In this document: positions 43,830 through 53,864 of the stretch, piece after piece
Layout of the letters: every line of letters begins with the position of its first letter
Position numbering within the stretch: the first letter of the stretch is position 1
NCBI GenBank assembly: GCA_937928595.1
Contig: CALGJV010000017.1
Span: 1 to 64,000, forward strand
Direction: 5' to 3'
Origin: an uncultured Phycisphaerae bacterium
Lineage (GTDB): Bacteria; Planctomycetota; Phycisphaerae; UBA1845; Fen-1342
DNA: 64,000 nt
The notes under the pieces: model-generated
The model's database searches: none
Seen by the model: the letters and a program-made list of their open reading frames with translations, nothing else
Told to the model about the DNA's origin: nothing
Made by a program: the position numbers and the translations under genes

Positions 43830-45254
43830 TCAGTGCGCGGCGGCCTCGGCGCGCGGGGCCCAATGCGCGCCCTGCGTGAACCAGCGCCGCAGCGCCAACG
43901 CGATGATCGGCCCGGCCAGGGCCACGGCCCCGAGCAGCAGCCACAGCATGCTCGGGGTGCGCCAGAAGGGAATCTCGCCGGCCGCCAGCCGGTCCCGCAG
44001 GATCGGCTCGCCGGCCGGGTATTCCGGGACCCAGACGTTCAGCATATGCCCGGAAAGGACGCTGACCGTCATCTTGGCCGCGAACCACGGGATCATCGAC
44101 AGACCGAGGTACGTGCCCTCCTGGCCCTTGGGTGCGATGGCGGCCGTGTACTCGGTGAGCCGGGGAGACCAGATGACCTCGCCGACGGTGAGGATCAGGA
44201 GGCAGGCGAGGCTCGTGTAGTACGTCATGAGGCCGTACGAGGGGATCGCCAGCACGAAGAGCGACAGCGCCGAGATGATGGCGCCGTACGTGAGCATGCC
44301 GTAGACGCTGAAGCGCGAGAGGACGGGGATCAGCACGATCAGGCCCACCGCGACCAGCAACGGGTTGACCGCCTGCAGCGTGCCGATGGCCGCGTCCGGA
44401 CCGATCACGCGCAGCCAGTACTTGGGCCACAGGATGTGCAGGTACAGGAAGACGGCCCGCACGCCCAGGAGGAGGAACACCAGCACGAGGAACCGCCAGA
44501 ACACAGGCTCCCGGATGACGTTCGCCGCCACTTCGAGCGGCGAGCCGCGCCGGGCGGCCGCCGCCGCGGGGGCGGGCGGCTCGTCCGGCCCGCGGAGCTG
44601 TTCCTCGTTGCGCACCAGGACGTACGTGCAGACGACGCACAGCGCACTGCCGACGATGCCGACGACGAGGATGTACGCGTTGGGCAGGCTCAGCAGCTTG
44701 CGAACCAGGTCGACCGACATGCTGCCGACGAAGAACCCGGCGTTCATCGTCAGGTACCACAGGTTGAAGCCGGCCCCGCGCGACCGGTCGGTCGTGAAGC
44801 GTCGGTTGCCGGCCTGGTACATCGTGACGCCCATCGCGATGAACGGCGCCATGGCGATCAGGGCCGCCGCCGCGATCTGGCTGCGGTACGGAAAGGCCGG
44901 CTGGAGCGCAACGACGAGCATCAGGACCCGCAGCCCGAGCAGCGCGAGCATCGAGATGTACAGGGTCCGACGGATGCCCAGCCAGTCCGTCAGGAATCCG
45001 GTGAAGAACAGGCTGATCGTCACGCCCATCGTGAACGCCGAGAAGATGTAGCCCGCGTGCACGTCGCTGTAGCCGAAGTCGTGCGACAGAAACACCACCG
45101 CGATGGCGGTCAGCGACATGTACGCGGCGCTGTCGATCAGATTGATGACCTGGAGCCCCCAGTACTCGAGCCGGGTCTCCTTCAGGACCGCGAACCCGCG
45201 GAGGTATTGCGTGACGGGGTTGGTCGGAACGGCGGGAACGGCGGCCTGGGTCAT
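43830..45254 (-). CDS. MFS transporter, second of a tandem paralogous pair
   Basis: A 474-residue, 12-helix MFS protein plainly paralogous to its downstream neighbour: shared blocks are VLKETRLEYWGLQVINLIDS, TDWLGIRRTLYISMLALL, GAGFNLWYLTMN, PKYWLRVIGPDAAIGTLQAV and WSPRLTEYTAAIAPKGQEGT. Both carry a Pro/Ala-rich cytoplasmic loop after an R(R/N)EEQL(Y/R)GPDE motif between the two six-helix halves. Peptide, amino acid or sugar could be the substrate. ATG at 45254 has GGGAG 8 nt upstream. It may be transcribed with the beta-helix gene 155 bp upstream. Confidence 0.8.
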   Translation of the reverse strand: MTQAAVPAVPTNPVTQYLRGFAVLKETRLEYWGLQVINLIDSAAYMSLTAIAVVFLSHDFGYSDVHAGYIFSAFTMGVTISLFFTGFLTDWLGIRRTLYISMLALLGLRVLMLVVALQPAFPYRSQIAAAALIAMAPFIAMGVTMYQAGNRRFTTDRSRGAGFNLWYLTMNAGFFVGSMSVDLVRKLLSLPNAYILVVGIVGSALCVVCTYVLVRNEEQLRGPDEPPAPAAAAARRGSPLEVAANVIREPVFWRFLVLVFLLLGVRAVFLYLHILWPKYWLRVIGPDAAIGTLQAVNPLLVAVGLIVLIPVLSRFSVYGMLTYGAIISALSLFVLAIPSYGLMTYYTSLACLLILTVGEVIWSPRLTEYTAAIAPKGQEGTYLGLSMIPWFAAKMTVSVLSGHMLNVWVPEYPAGEPILRDRLAAGEIPFWRTPSMLWLLLGAVALAGPIIALALRRWFTQGAHWAPRAEAAAH

Positions 45255-45409
45255 CGAACGCTCCCGTACACGGAGCGAGGACATGCGGCGGCCGGCGACC
45301 GCCGGCCGGCCAAGGTTGGCGGCATTACGCCCGCGGACGGCACGTTCGTCAAGGGTACTGAGGATCCGAACCGACGCGGTCCGCCGCGCCTCGATCCGGC
45401 ACGGGCGAC

Positions 45410-46834
45410 CTACAGGTACGCGCCCCGCAGTCCGAGGTTGTGACCCAGGACCGTTTCGCGGTCATCCTCGCGCCGAATGTCGGCCTCGACGTTCTTGTTG
45501 ATCTTGTTCTGCTCGATGACCGTGCGGTCCGCCCCGGCCAGGTGAATGCCGATCCGGTTGTCCTGGATGTCATTGAAGCGGATGACGTTGCCGGTCGGCC
45601 GCAGGTCGGGCCGGCCCGCGTCCTCCGGGGCGACGGGGCGAATGCCGTGGTCGCGGTCGGCCAGGATCGCGATGCCGGTTCCGTTCCGCAGGAAGCGGTT
45701 CTTCTCGATCAGCCAGTCGCGGACCGTGCGGTTGTCCGGCGTCGTTTCCACGAACGCCGCGACGTACTTGGTCCAGAGCAGGATGCCGTGGCCGTTGCTC
45801 TGGAAGTCATTGTCCCGCACGACGAAGCCGACGCCGTGCTCGACGGCGATACCCGCCTGCCGGTTCCAGAGCATGCGGTTGCCCTCGAGGACATTGTCCG
45901 TCGAGTAGCCGAGCCAGAAGCCGTAGTTGCAGCGGTCGGCCCAGTTATGCCGAAAGATGTTCCCGCGGCTGAACGTGGCCTCGAAAGCGATGTTCGGGCT
46001 GAGCGACCCGTCGTTGTGCTCGAACAAGTTGTCGTTACAGCCGACATCTTCGCCCTGCGGGTTGCGTCCGGCAAGGAAGAAGCCGTCCCCACCGAGCCGT
46101 GCGAAGTTCCGCCGGAACACGTTGCGGCAGGATTTGTAGACGATGAGGAAGCCCGCGGCGTCGGCGCCCATGTGCCCGATGGAATGCGCACCGACGACCG
46201 GCCGGCCCTTATCGCGCGGCTCGTAGCGGCAGCAATAATCGGCCCAGTTTTCCTCGAACACGCTGTCCGAGGTATCGAACAGGTGGAACCCGAACCCGCT
46301 GTTGTAGCTGGCCACGTTGCGGCGCACGCTGAGCCGGTCGCAGTGGTAGGTCAGCAGCCCGTTCATCTGGTGTTGGAGATCGTTGTCGCAGACCTCGCCG
46401 CCCGCGACGCCCTCGAGCAGGATCCCGCCGCCGTAGGGGTCAGTGGCCGGGCGCCAGATGTCGAGGAAAATGGTGTTGGGCTCGACTTCCGCGGTGGACG
46501 TGATCTGGTTGTGCTCAATGGTGACCGCCGGGGCCCGCCGGGCCACGATGCCGTGGTAGTACTCGCGAATGCGGAGATTGCGAATTGTGACGTTTGCACG
46601 GCCGTTCACGAGCACGCCGACTCCCCGACGTCCCTCGCCAACCATTGTCGCGCCATTGCCGTCAAGGATCACATCGTCGGCGTCGACGATAAGCCCCTCG
46701 GGGAGGAAGTACGTTCCCGGCTCCAGTTGCGTGTTGGCGCGGATGACCATGCCACTCGTTGGCACAACGGTGGCATCCGTGATCGGAGCGATGTTCATGG
46801 GCTGGGCACCGCGAGGACCTGAAAATGTTTTCAC
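45410..46834 (-). CDS. Right-handed parallel beta-helix protein
   Basis: A 474-residue protein built of repeated turns of 20-25 residues of the NosD/pectate-lyase type: NVTIRNLRIREYYHGIVARR, VTIEHNQITS, NVFRRNFARLGGDGFFLAGR, NVLEGNRMLWNRQAGIAVEH, DWLIEKNRFLRNGTGIAILA. Such folds bind or cleave/epimerise polysaccharides. No signal peptide is seen with either candidate start (GTG 46834 or ATG 46798, 462 residues), so it could act inside the cell or be exported by another route. Neither start has a Shine-Dalgarno; the promoter lies just before GTG 46834. Two MFS genes follow, suggesting a carbohydrate-linked locus, by inference only. Confidence 0.75.
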   Translation of the reverse strand: MKTFSGPRGAQPMNIAPITDATVVPTSGMVIRANTQLEPGTYFLPEGLIVDADDVILDGNGATMVGEGRRGVGVLVNGRANVTIRNLRIREYYHGIVARRAPAVTIEHNQITSTAEVEPNTIFLDIWRPATDPYGGGILLEGVAGGEVCDNDLQHQMNGLLTYHCDRLSVRRNVASYNSGFGFHLFDTSDSVFEENWADYCCRYEPRDKGRPVVGAHSIGHMGADAAGFLIVYKSCRNVFRRNFARLGGDGFFLAGRNPQGEDVGCNDNLFEHNDGSLSPNIAFEATFSRGNIFRHNWADRCNYGFWLGYSTDNVLEGNRMLWNRQAGIAVEHGVGFVVRDNDFQSNGHGILLWTKYVAAFVETTPDNRTVRDWLIEKNRFLRNGTGIAILADRDHGIRPVAPEDAGRPDLRPTGNVIRFNDIQDNRIGIHLAGADRTVIEQNKINKNVEADIRREDDRETVLGHNLGLRGAYL

Positions 46835-46880
46835 TTAACCGTTTCAGTGTATCCGAACGCCAAATCAAAGTGAACCGTTT
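46835..46880 (-). promoter_or_regulatory. Promoter and paired repeats of the beta-helix gene
   Basis: On the minus strand TTCACT (46869-46874) and TACACT (46846-46851) are 17 bp apart, with the -10 ending 11 nt before the GTG at 46834. The direct repeat AACCGTTT (plus-strand reading) occurs at 46837-46844, at the predicted transcription start, and at 46873-46880, at the -35. That placement suggests a two-site repressor. Confidence 0.5.
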
Positions 46881-46890
46881 TCTCTACACA

Positions 46891-48726
46891 TCATTGGGAT
46901 TCCGGGTAGACGTCCAAAGCCCGGTTCCAGCCCGCCAGTTTTCGGACCCGCGCCGCGGGTTCGGTTGGGAGCGCGATCGGCCGGCCGCGACCATCGAGAA
47001 TCAGCCCCACCACTCCGCCAGACAGCTCCCGCGTAACCGGTTGCCCCGGCCCCGCTCCGACATCGAAACCACGGGCAGGCAAGGCCGTGACGGTGGCGCG
47101 TTCTCCGGCCGCATGGGGCACCAGCCTTAGCTCCCCGAAACGGACTTCGTGACGCTCGGCGCGTCCAGGGGAGCGAAACTCGACGGTGAAGCAGGGCTGA
47201 CCGTCCCGGACGCGGCCGGCGCTGCGGGGAGCGATGGACCAGCCCAGGCGGATCAGGCAATCCTTGTTGAAGACTTGAAGAGCGGCGGGCTCGTGGACGG
47301 TGCTGAGGACGCCGAGCTGCGGCATCATGAAAATCGAGTCGACCGTCAGCTCGGTGAAGCCCTCGGGCTGGAAGCCGTCCAGCATCATCAGCGCCGCTTG
47401 CACGCGGCGCGGGCTGTGCGAGAGCACGCCGCCCGAGCCTACGATCATGTCGAGCGTCATGAGGTCGACGAGCGACCGGCCGGAGAGCTGCTGGTCGAGA
47501 GCCTCGGCCATGGTGCGCTGCTGCTGGACGCCCTTGAGGCCGACGGCCATTTCCTTGTGCTGAATGAAGGCGAGCCGTAGGGCTTCGCGGCAGAGCGCCT
47601 GCTCGATCATGAGTTCGTCGAGCGTCTGCGGGATGGTCGTCGGGCGGATCATCTTGTTGCGGATGCGGTCGCGGATGTCGCGCTCGTCGAGCTCCAGCGG
47701 GACCCAGCGGACGACGTTCGCGAAGGTGGCTTCGGCGACGACGTTGAAAATGCTGTAGCTCATGCCGAGGTTGGCACTGACGGTGCGGTTGAAGACGGTG
47801 GGGGCGGCCGGGTCGCGCGGGTCGGCGCGGAACACGCTGAACACGTCCGTCGTGGCGCCGCCGATGTCCACGCCGACCACCTGGATACGCTCGCGCTGCG
47901 CGATGAGCTGCATGATGAGGCCGACCGCCCCGGGGGTCGGCATGAGCGGCACGGTGGTCCACGTCATGAGCTTGCCGTAGCCGGGGGCCTGCTTCATGAC
48001 GTGCTCGAGGAACAGGTCGTGAATGCGGTCGCGGGCCGGGCCGAGGTTCTCGCGCTCGAGCTGCGGGCGGAGGTTCTCGGTGACGTACAGGGCGGTGCGC
48101 TGCCCGAGGATCCGGCGAATCTCTCCCTGGGCCTGGTTATTGCCCGCAAAGATCACGGGCAACTGGAAACCCTGCCCGAAGCGCGGCTTGGGGTCCGCGG
48201 CGGCGATAATCTCGGCCATCTCCACCACGTGCCGGATCGTGCCGCCGTCGGTGCCGCCGGACACGATGATCATGTCCGGGCGCATGCTGCGGATGCGTTC
48301 GATGCGCTGGTGGCTGGCCCGGCCGTCGTTGGTGGCCAGCGTGTCGATAACAATGGCCCCGGCGCCGAGCGCGGCGCGCTGGGCGCTCTCGGCCGTCATG
48401 TTCTTGACGACGCCGGCGACCATCATCTGGAGTCCGCCGCCGGCGCTGGACGTGCCGATGTAGGCATCGCAGCCGTTCTCGCCGTCGCGCGGTTTCCAGA
48501 TCGTATCGTCGCGGATGAACTTGCGCCGCGTGAGATCCTCAATCTCGCCTACGGCGTTCAGCACGCCGCGGGTAACGTCCTCCGCGGGGGCCTCGACGGT
48601 GGTGGGCGCTTCGCCGCGGCAGACGAGGCGGTACTCCCCGTCACGCTGCTCGATGAGGATCGCCTTGGTGGTGGTCGATCCGCAGTCGGTCGCGAGGATC
48701 GTTCGGAGGTCGGGCGCGGCGGCCAT
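46891..48726 (-). CDS. MutL-family ATPase (GlmL-like adenosylcobalamin enzyme reactivase)
   Basis: A 611-residue protein of the MutL/GlmL family, ASKHA ATPases found with B12-dependent mutases and aminomutases that are thought to help reactivate them (it is unrelated to DNA mismatch MutL). Phosphate motifs are ILATDCGSTTTKAIL at the N-terminus and VVGVDIGGATTDVFSVF in the middle. Other marks are YIGTSSAGGGLQMMVAG, IIVSGGTDGGTIRH and DMIVGSGGVLSHSPR. No mutase subunit is adjacent, which is unusual for the family. ATG at 48726 has GAGGA about 11 nt upstream. The end is 56 bp before the beta-helix start. Confidence 0.82.
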   Translation of the reverse strand: MAAAPDLRTILATDCGSTTTKAILIEQRDGEYRLVCRGEAPTTVEAPAEDVTRGVLNAVGEIEDLTRRKFIRDDTIWKPRDGENGCDAYIGTSSAGGGLQMMVAGVVKNMTAESAQRAALGAGAIVIDTLATNDGRASHQRIERIRSMRPDMIIVSGGTDGGTIRHVVEMAEIIAAADPKPRFGQGFQLPVIFAGNNQAQGEIRRILGQRTALYVTENLRPQLERENLGPARDRIHDLFLEHVMKQAPGYGKLMTWTTVPLMPTPGAVGLIMQLIAQRERIQVVGVDIGGATTDVFSVFRADPRDPAAPTVFNRTVSANLGMSYSIFNVVAEATFANVVRWVPLELDERDIRDRIRNKMIRPTTIPQTLDELMIEQALCREALRLAFIQHKEMAVGLKGVQQQRTMAEALDQQLSGRSLVDLMTLDMIVGSGGVLSHSPRRVQAALMMLDGFQPEGFTELTVDSIFMMPQLGVLSTVHEPAALQVFNKDCLIRLGWSIAPRSAGRVRDGQPCFTVEFRSPGRAERHEVRFGELRLVPHAAGERATVTALPARGFDVGAGPGQPVTRELSGGVVGLILDGRGRPIALPTEPAARVRKLAGWNRALDVYPESQ

Positions 48727-48875
48727 CGGGCGCGATTCCTCTCGGGGGCCGGTGCGGGGCGGCACGCTGCCGCGCCCCGGCGACGCCCGGCCGGGGCATT
48801 CTAGAGAAACGGATCGCGGCGTCCAGCGGCGCTGCCCGGGTCCCGCCGAGCTCGCAGCGCCGCCCCGGGCGCGGC

Positions 48876-50030
48876 TCAGCCCGCCAGCCACGCCGCGAGA
48901 AGTTCGACCGCAGCCTTCGCATCCGCGCGGTGAACCGCCTCGGTGATCGTGTGGATGTACCGGGTGGGCACCGAAAGGGTAATGGCCTTGACGCCCGCGC
49001 GCGTGCGCTGCACGGCGCCGGCGTCGGTACCGCCGCGCGGCAGCAGCTCGCGCTGGTGCGGGATGCGGCGCTTCTTCGCCAGGGCCACGAACTCGTCGAA
49101 GAGCCCGCGGTGGCTGATGCTGGCGCTGTCCATCACCTTGATCGCGACGCCCTTGCCGAACTCGGTCACCGCGTCATCCTTGCCGATGCCCGGGGTGTCG
49201 CAGCAGAGGGTAGTATCGATACAGATGCCGATATCGGGCTCGACGCCGTACGCGGCCGTCCCCGCGCCCCGCAGGCCGACCTCCTCCTGGACGCACGCGA
49301 CGAAGTAGATGTCGTACGGGCAGCCGAATGCCCGCGTGCCCTTGCCGACGCGCCGCGTCCCGCCGTCGCCGAACCCTCCGTCCGCGCCCGGCAGCAGGTA
49401 GTCGAGCCCGGCGGCCCGTCGGACCGCGTTGATGCCCACCCACAGCGCGATCCGGTTGTCCATCGCCTTGCCGCAGACGGCATCACCAATGAACTCGGTC
49501 GTCTGGAGCAGCGTCACGGGGTCGCCGATCTCCACCAGGCGACTCACCTCGGCCTTCGGCAGGAACAGGTCGATGCAGAACTCGTTAATCTGCGGAATCT
49601 TCTTCTTTTCCTCTTCGGTGGCGATGTGCACCGGGCGGCCCACCGGGTTCAGCACCCCGACGAGGTCGCGCTTCCCGTGCACGACGACCCGGCGGGCGAA
49701 CAAGTTGCGGGTATCGAACCCGCCGACGTTCTGAATCCGAAGGTAGCCGTTCTCATCGACGTAGCGCACGTAGAAGCCGATTTCGTCCATGTGGCAGGCG
49801 AGCATGACGCGCAGCGGCCGCCCTGCCGGGGCCCCCTTCCGCCCGACCGGCGGCCGCGTGGCCCGCTTCAGGCAGATGAGGTTGCCCATCGCATCCTCGC
49901 GCACTTCGTCCCAGAGATCGGCCGTGGCCTGCCGGACCAGGTCCCGGACGCGTTCCTCCCGGCCGGGTACGCCGGGGGTCTCCGTGAGCGTCTTGAGGAA
50001 CAGGAATGGGGCGTAGTCGTGCGTAGCCAT
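48876..50030 (-). CDS. M42-family metallo-aminopeptidase
   Basis: A 384-residue M42 (tetrahedral TET-like) aminopeptidase. The dinuclear metal ligands are visible: CHMDEIG (His), KAMDNRIALW (bridging Asp), QEEVGLRGAG (catalytic and metal Glu), GICIDTT (Asp) and TRYIHTITEAV (His). A glycine-rich insert, GADGGFGDGGTRRVGKG, lies between the bridging Asp and the EE pair and is not usual in the family. It probably degrades peptides in the cytoplasm. ATG at 50030. The 150-bp gap to the MutL-type gene holds nothing visible. Confidence 0.9.
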   Translation of the reverse strand: MATHDYAPFLFLKTLTETPGVPGREERVRDLVRQATADLWDEVREDAMGNLICLKRATRPPVGRKGAPAGRPLRVMLACHMDEIGFYVRYVDENGYLRIQNVGGFDTRNLFARRVVVHGKRDLVGVLNPVGRPVHIATEEEKKKIPQINEFCIDLFLPKAEVSRLVEIGDPVTLLQTTEFIGDAVCGKAMDNRIALWVGINAVRRAAGLDYLLPGADGGFGDGGTRRVGKGTRAFGCPYDIYFVACVQEEVGLRGAGTAAYGVEPDIGICIDTTLCCDTPGIGKDDAVTEFGKGVAIKVMDSASISHRGLFDEFVALAKKRRIPHQRELLPRGGTDAGAVQRTRAGVKAITLSVPTRYIHTITEAVHRADAKAAVELLAAWLAG

Positions 50031-50244
50031 GCGTCTGCTTCCAAGTGTCCGAATCTTCGGGGCCCGACACCGAACTCCGTCGGTGGGTTAGTGTACGGGC
50101 CGGCGGCGGCGATGCCAAACGGGCGGCCGGCTGCGACGCGGCGCGCCGTGGCGGGTATAACTGGGCACGGTGCGTCCGCCGCGGTGGCGGTACGCGCCCC
50201 AGGAGCGGCCGGTGCGGCCGACGAGGCATCACAGCGGGTAGGGT

Positions 50245-52188
50245 ATGACGACGTTCAGAAAGACCGCGTTCGTTCTCCTGACCTGGGTCGTGCTCGGGCT
50301 GGCTGGCTCGCCCGGATGGGCCCAGGCTCACTCGGCGCCCTCCGACGACGCAGCCGATTGCGCGGGCGCACTCGTCCGCGAGCCGGCCGCCGCCGCGACG
50401 TCGGACCGGCTGCCGCCGACGAGCTTCTGGCCCGACGTGACCCCGGGCACGCTGGCCTGGTTCGCGGCGATCGTGATCCTGTCGCTCACCTTCCGCCCGT
50501 GGCCGCTCCTCAGCCTGCACAATCTGGACGCGGTCGTGCTGGCCATCATGGCGCTACTGCTGCCGTTGCGCGATGCGACCGGCCGCCCGGTCGCGAACGG
50601 CGCCACGTGGCAGGAGTGGTCGTACGCGGGCCTGGCGGCGCTGTTGGGCTACTGGGTGGTGCGAGCCCTGTTGCTTTTGCGCGACCGTCGCGCGGCCCGC
50701 TCGGATGTCAACGTCGCTCCGGGGGCGATGGTCGTGCTGCTGGCGGTGGGGCTGGGGCTGGCGGTTCACGAAATCGCCACCGCGCCGCTCTCGTCCGCCT
50801 CGCAGGACGGGGTCTACGGCGGCTTGTGCGTGGCCGAAACCGGCCGCCTGCCGTACGGCGACTCCGCCGGCGGCGACGGCCGATCACCGCTGTTGTACCT
50901 GGTCCACGCGCCGGTCGTGCGGGCGGTGCCACCGTCGATTACGCCGCCGGATGCCGGGCCGTTGCAACCGCTGCGCTGGGCGCAACGGGCCACTTGGAGC
51001 GGGCCGGGCTGGGCGGAGTGGAGCGACCCTGCCGCGCCGCGCCTCGTGAACGCCGCGCTGTTCGTCGGCCTGGTGCTGGGGCTGTACCTGATCGGACGAC
51101 GTCTCGGCGCGCCGGCGCTCGGGCCGACCATGATCGCGATCTTCTGCGTGTTTCCGGGCGTGATCGAGAACCTCGCCCGGCCCGATGTGCTGCTGACGGC
51201 GCTGCTGTTGACGTGGTCCGTCGCGCTGGCGCTGCTGCCGGTCGTCGGTCCGCTCTTGTCGACGGCGATGTTGGCGCTGGCCGGGGTCGCGTGGCCGTGG
51301 GCGTGGCTCGGGTTGCCGGTGCTCCTGGCGTGGCACCTGCGCCGCGGGTGGGCGCTGCTCGGGGCTCTCATCGGGCTTGCGGGCGCCGCGGCCGCCGGCG
51401 TGGCGGGTCTGCTGACGCTCGTGCCGGTGACGTTGCCGCGGGCCGATGCTGCGCTACGCCTGGCCGGAGCCGAAGTCCGCTTCAACGCGCGCGTCGCCGA
51501 GGGCGCGACCATCGTACTCGACGAGCGCCCCCGGCCCGATGAGCCGGCCGCACCGGCGGCGCTCACCGCCCGCCTCTGGCGCGTTCTCCTGGAAGCGGAG
51601 TCCGTGCCCCTGCGCGACGCCGCAGCTCGCCAGATTCAGCTTGACTGGCCCAACGACGCGGACAGCGCCGGTGTGCTCATGCGTGCGGTGGCCGCGACAC
51701 CGGACGCTGCCCTGCTGCTCGACCCGGTGTACCGCGCGGCGGTCCAGGAGTTGCCGGCTGCGCGGCGGGCCCTCGTGGCACTCCGTACGGTGCTCGAAGC
51801 GGCCTGGGTGCCCGTGCGGCCGGAGACGCCGGAGTTCAGGCCGGCATGGGCGCTGTGGGGTGGGGATCCGTTGTCGGGTCGCGCGCTCTTCTGGCACCGG
51901 GCCGCGAAGGCCGGCGCGGCCGTTCTGGCGGCTTCGATTGCGATTGTGCTTCTGCTCGCCCGGTCCGTCGGACACCGGCACCTCGTCGGGGGCCTGCTGG
52001 CCGTGATGGCCGCGGCGGTGCTGGCGAGTCACGCCGGGGCGCCAGGTAACCTGGCCGTGGTGCTCCCACTGGTGCTGCTGGTCTGGGCGGTGCACGAAGC
52101 GCCCGCCGCGAGCGGGCCGGTCGATACGGCGCGGATCGCCGCGCGCCTGGCTGGTCGCGAGCCGCCGCCGCGCATCACGACGGATTGA
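50245..52188 (+). CDS. Multi-pass membrane protein of unknown function
   Basis: A 647-residue protein with a signal-like first helix ([20 protein letters not shown]), about 10 further membrane helices (for example [65 protein letters not shown]) and a hydrophilic domain at about residues 410-550. The arrangement of early acidic residues in [20 protein letters not shown], then helices, resembles GT-C membrane glycosyltransferases such as the ArnT/GT39 group, but no diagnostic motif is certain. guaA begins 31 bp later. The 214-bp divergent gap upstream shows a TATAAC near 50156 but no firm -35. Confidence 0.65.
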   Translation: MTTFRKTAFVLLTWVVLGLAGSPGWAQAHSAPSDDAADCAGALVREPAAAATSDRLPPTSFWPDVTPGTLAWFAAIVILSLTFRPWPLLSLHNLDAVVLAIMALLLPLRDATGRPVANGATWQEWSYAGLAALLGYWVVRALLLLRDRRAARSDVNVAPGAMVVLLAVGLGLAVHEIATAPLSSASQDGVYGGLCVAETGRLPYGDSAGGDGRSPLLYLVHAPVVRAVPPSITPPDAGPLQPLRWAQRATWSGPGWAEWSDPAAPRLVNAALFVGLVLGLYLIGRRLGAPALGPTMIAIFCVFPGVIENLARPDVLLTALLLTWSVALALLPVVGPLLSTAMLALAGVAWPWAWLGLPVLLAWHLRRGWALLGALIGLAGAAAAGVAGLLTLVPVTLPRADAALRLAGAEVRFNARVAEGATIVLDERPRPDEPAAPAALTARLWRVLLEAESVPLRDAAARQIQLDWPNDADSAGVLMRAVAATPDAALLLDPVYRAAVQELPAARRALVALRTVLEAAWVPVRPETPEFRPAWALWGGDPLSGRALFWHRAAKAGAAVLAASIAIVLLLARSVGHRHLVGGLLAVMAAAVLASHAGAPGNLAVVLPLVLLVWAVHEAPAASGPVDTARIAARLAGREPPPRITTD

Positions 52189-52219
52189 CCGGGCCCCGGC
52201 CGCGCGGTATCGGGGCGGA

Positions 52220-53773
52220 ATGAATCCGCGCGAAACAATCGCGATCCTCGACTTCGGCAGCCAGTACTCGCAGTTGATCGCCCGGCGCGTGCGCGAGTGC
52301 CACGTCTACAGCGAACTGCTGCCGCCCGGCGTGAGTCCGCAGCGCCTGCGGGATCTCGGGGTCCGCGGCATCATCCTCTCGGGAGGTCCGGCCAGCGTAT
52401 ACGAGCCGGGCGCGCCGCGGTGTGATCCGGGAATTTTCGCGCTGGGGATACCCGTCCTGGGCATCTGCTACGGGATGCAGCTCGCCTGCCAGATCCTTGG
52501 CGGCCGCGTGGGGGCCGGGCAGACGCGCGAGTACGGCCGGGTCCGCCTGCGAGTGCGCCGGCCCGAGGGTGTGTTCGTCCACGTGCCGGCCGACCTGCTG
52601 GTGTGGATGAGCCATGGGGACGCGGTGACGGAGGTGGCCGACTGCTTCGAGAGCCTGGCGGAGACGGAGGCGTGTCCGGTGGCGGCCGTTCGGCACCGCA
52701 CGCTGCCCGTCCACGGCGTGCAATTTCATCCGGAGGTGACCCACACGCCACAGGGCGAACAGATGCTCCGCACGTTCGTGTACGACATCTGCGGATGCCG
52801 CGGCGACTGGCGGGTGGAGAACGTGATCGAGGCAGCGGTGACCGCCGTCCGCGCGCAGGTGGGACCGGAGGACCGCGTGATTTGCGGGCTGTCCGGCGGA
52901 GTGGACAGCAGCGTGACCGCAGCGCTGGTGCATCGCGCCATCGGCGACCGGCTGGTGTGCATCTTCGTGGACAACGGGTTGTGCCGAAACCGCGAAGCGG
53001 AGCTCGTGGAAACGACGTTCCACGATCATTTCGGCATGCAGCTCCGCGTGGCGAATGCGCGCGACCGCTTCCTGACGGCCCTGGCGGGCGTGGTCGACCC
53101 GCAGGAGAAACGGCGGATCATCGGCCATGAGTTCATCGCGGTCTTCAAGCAGGAGGCCCGCGCGATCCCGGGGGCCCGGTTCCTCGCACAGGGCACGATC
53201 TACCCGGACGTGATCGAATCGGGACACGGACCGGCCGGGCAGTCGGCGGTGATCAAGTCGCACCACAACGTGGGCGGCCTGCCCGCGGAGCTCGGATTCG
53301 AGCTGGTGGAACCGCTGCGGCTGCTGTTCAAGGACGAGGTGCGCCGCGTTGGCGAGGCGCTCGGCCTGCCCGAGAACCTGGTTTGGCGGCACCCCTTCCC
53401 CGGGCCGGGCCTGGCTGTTCGGATCGTGGGGGACGTCACGCCCGAGCGCCTGCACATCCTGCGAGCGGCGGACGACATCCTGCTCGAGGAGCTGACCGCG
53501 GCCGGCTGGTACCGCAAGGTGGCCCAAGGGTTCGCCGTGCTCGTGCCCGTCGCGAGCGTGGGCGTGATGGGCGACGGCCGGTCTTACGAGGGCCAGAACC
53601 TCGTCGTGATTCGACTGGTGGAGTCCCGGGACTTCATGACCGCCGACTGGGTGCACATCGACTACGAGGTCCTCGCGACGGTCAGCAACCGCATCATCAA
53701 CGAGGTGCGGGGCGTGAACCGCGTGGCGTACGACGTGTCGAGCAAACCGCCCAGCACGATCGAGTGGCAGTAG
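52220..53773 (+). CDS. guaA: GMP synthase (glutamine-hydrolysing)
   Basis: A 517-residue enzyme converting XMP to GMP. The N-terminal class I glutamine amidotransferase has [18 protein letters not shown], the nucleophile [13 protein letters not shown] (Cys) and [10 protein letters not shown] (His, Glu). The ATP pyrophosphatase domain has [14 protein letters not shown] (PP-loop) and [15 protein letters not shown]. The C-terminal dimerisation domain includes [15 protein letters not shown] and ends [16 protein letters not shown]. Full, standard length. Confidence 0.98.
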   Translation: MNPRETIAILDFGSQYSQLIARRVRECHVYSELLPPGVSPQRLRDLGVRGIILSGGPASVYEPGAPRCDPGIFALGIPVLGICYGMQLACQILGGRVGAGQTREYGRVRLRVRRPEGVFVHVPADLLVWMSHGDAVTEVADCFESLAETEACPVAAVRHRTLPVHGVQFHPEVTHTPQGEQMLRTFVYDICGCRGDWRVENVIEAAVTAVRAQVGPEDRVICGLSGGVDSSVTAALVHRAIGDRLVCIFVDNGLCRNREAELVETTFHDHFGMQLRVANARDRFLTALAGVVDPQEKRRIIGHEFIAVFKQEARAIPGARFLAQGTIYPDVIESGHGPAGQSAVIKSHHNVGGLPAELGFELVEPLRLLFKDEVRRVGEALGLPENLVWRHPFPGPGLAVRIVGDVTPERLHILRAADDILLEELTAAGWYRKVAQGFAVLVPVASVGVMGDGRSYEGQNLVVIRLVESRDFMTADWVHIDYEVLATVSNRIINEVRGVNRVAYDVSSKPPSTIEWQ

Positions 53774-53791
53774 GGGGGCGGCGCCGGCGGC

Positions 53792-53820
53792 TTGGGGAGT
53801 GGGGCCGGACGCGGCATAAT
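53792..53820 (+). promoter_or_regulatory. Promoter of the Gfo/Idh/MocA oxidoreductase gene
   Basis: TTGGGG (53792-53797) and CATAAT (53815-53820) are separated by 17 bp, 45 bp before the ATG at 53865. This would uncouple the gene from guaA, whose stop lies only 19 bp upstream of the -35 box. Confidence 0.5.
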
Positions 53821-53864
53821 GGTGGACCTGGACGGGGGCGCGCGACAGGACACGGAAGGTCGGC

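Noticed and set aside
46891-48726. DNA mismatch-repair MutL
   Set aside because: The two phosphate motifs are of the ASKHA (sugar kinase/actin) type, not the GHKL type of mismatch-repair MutL; only the name is shared.
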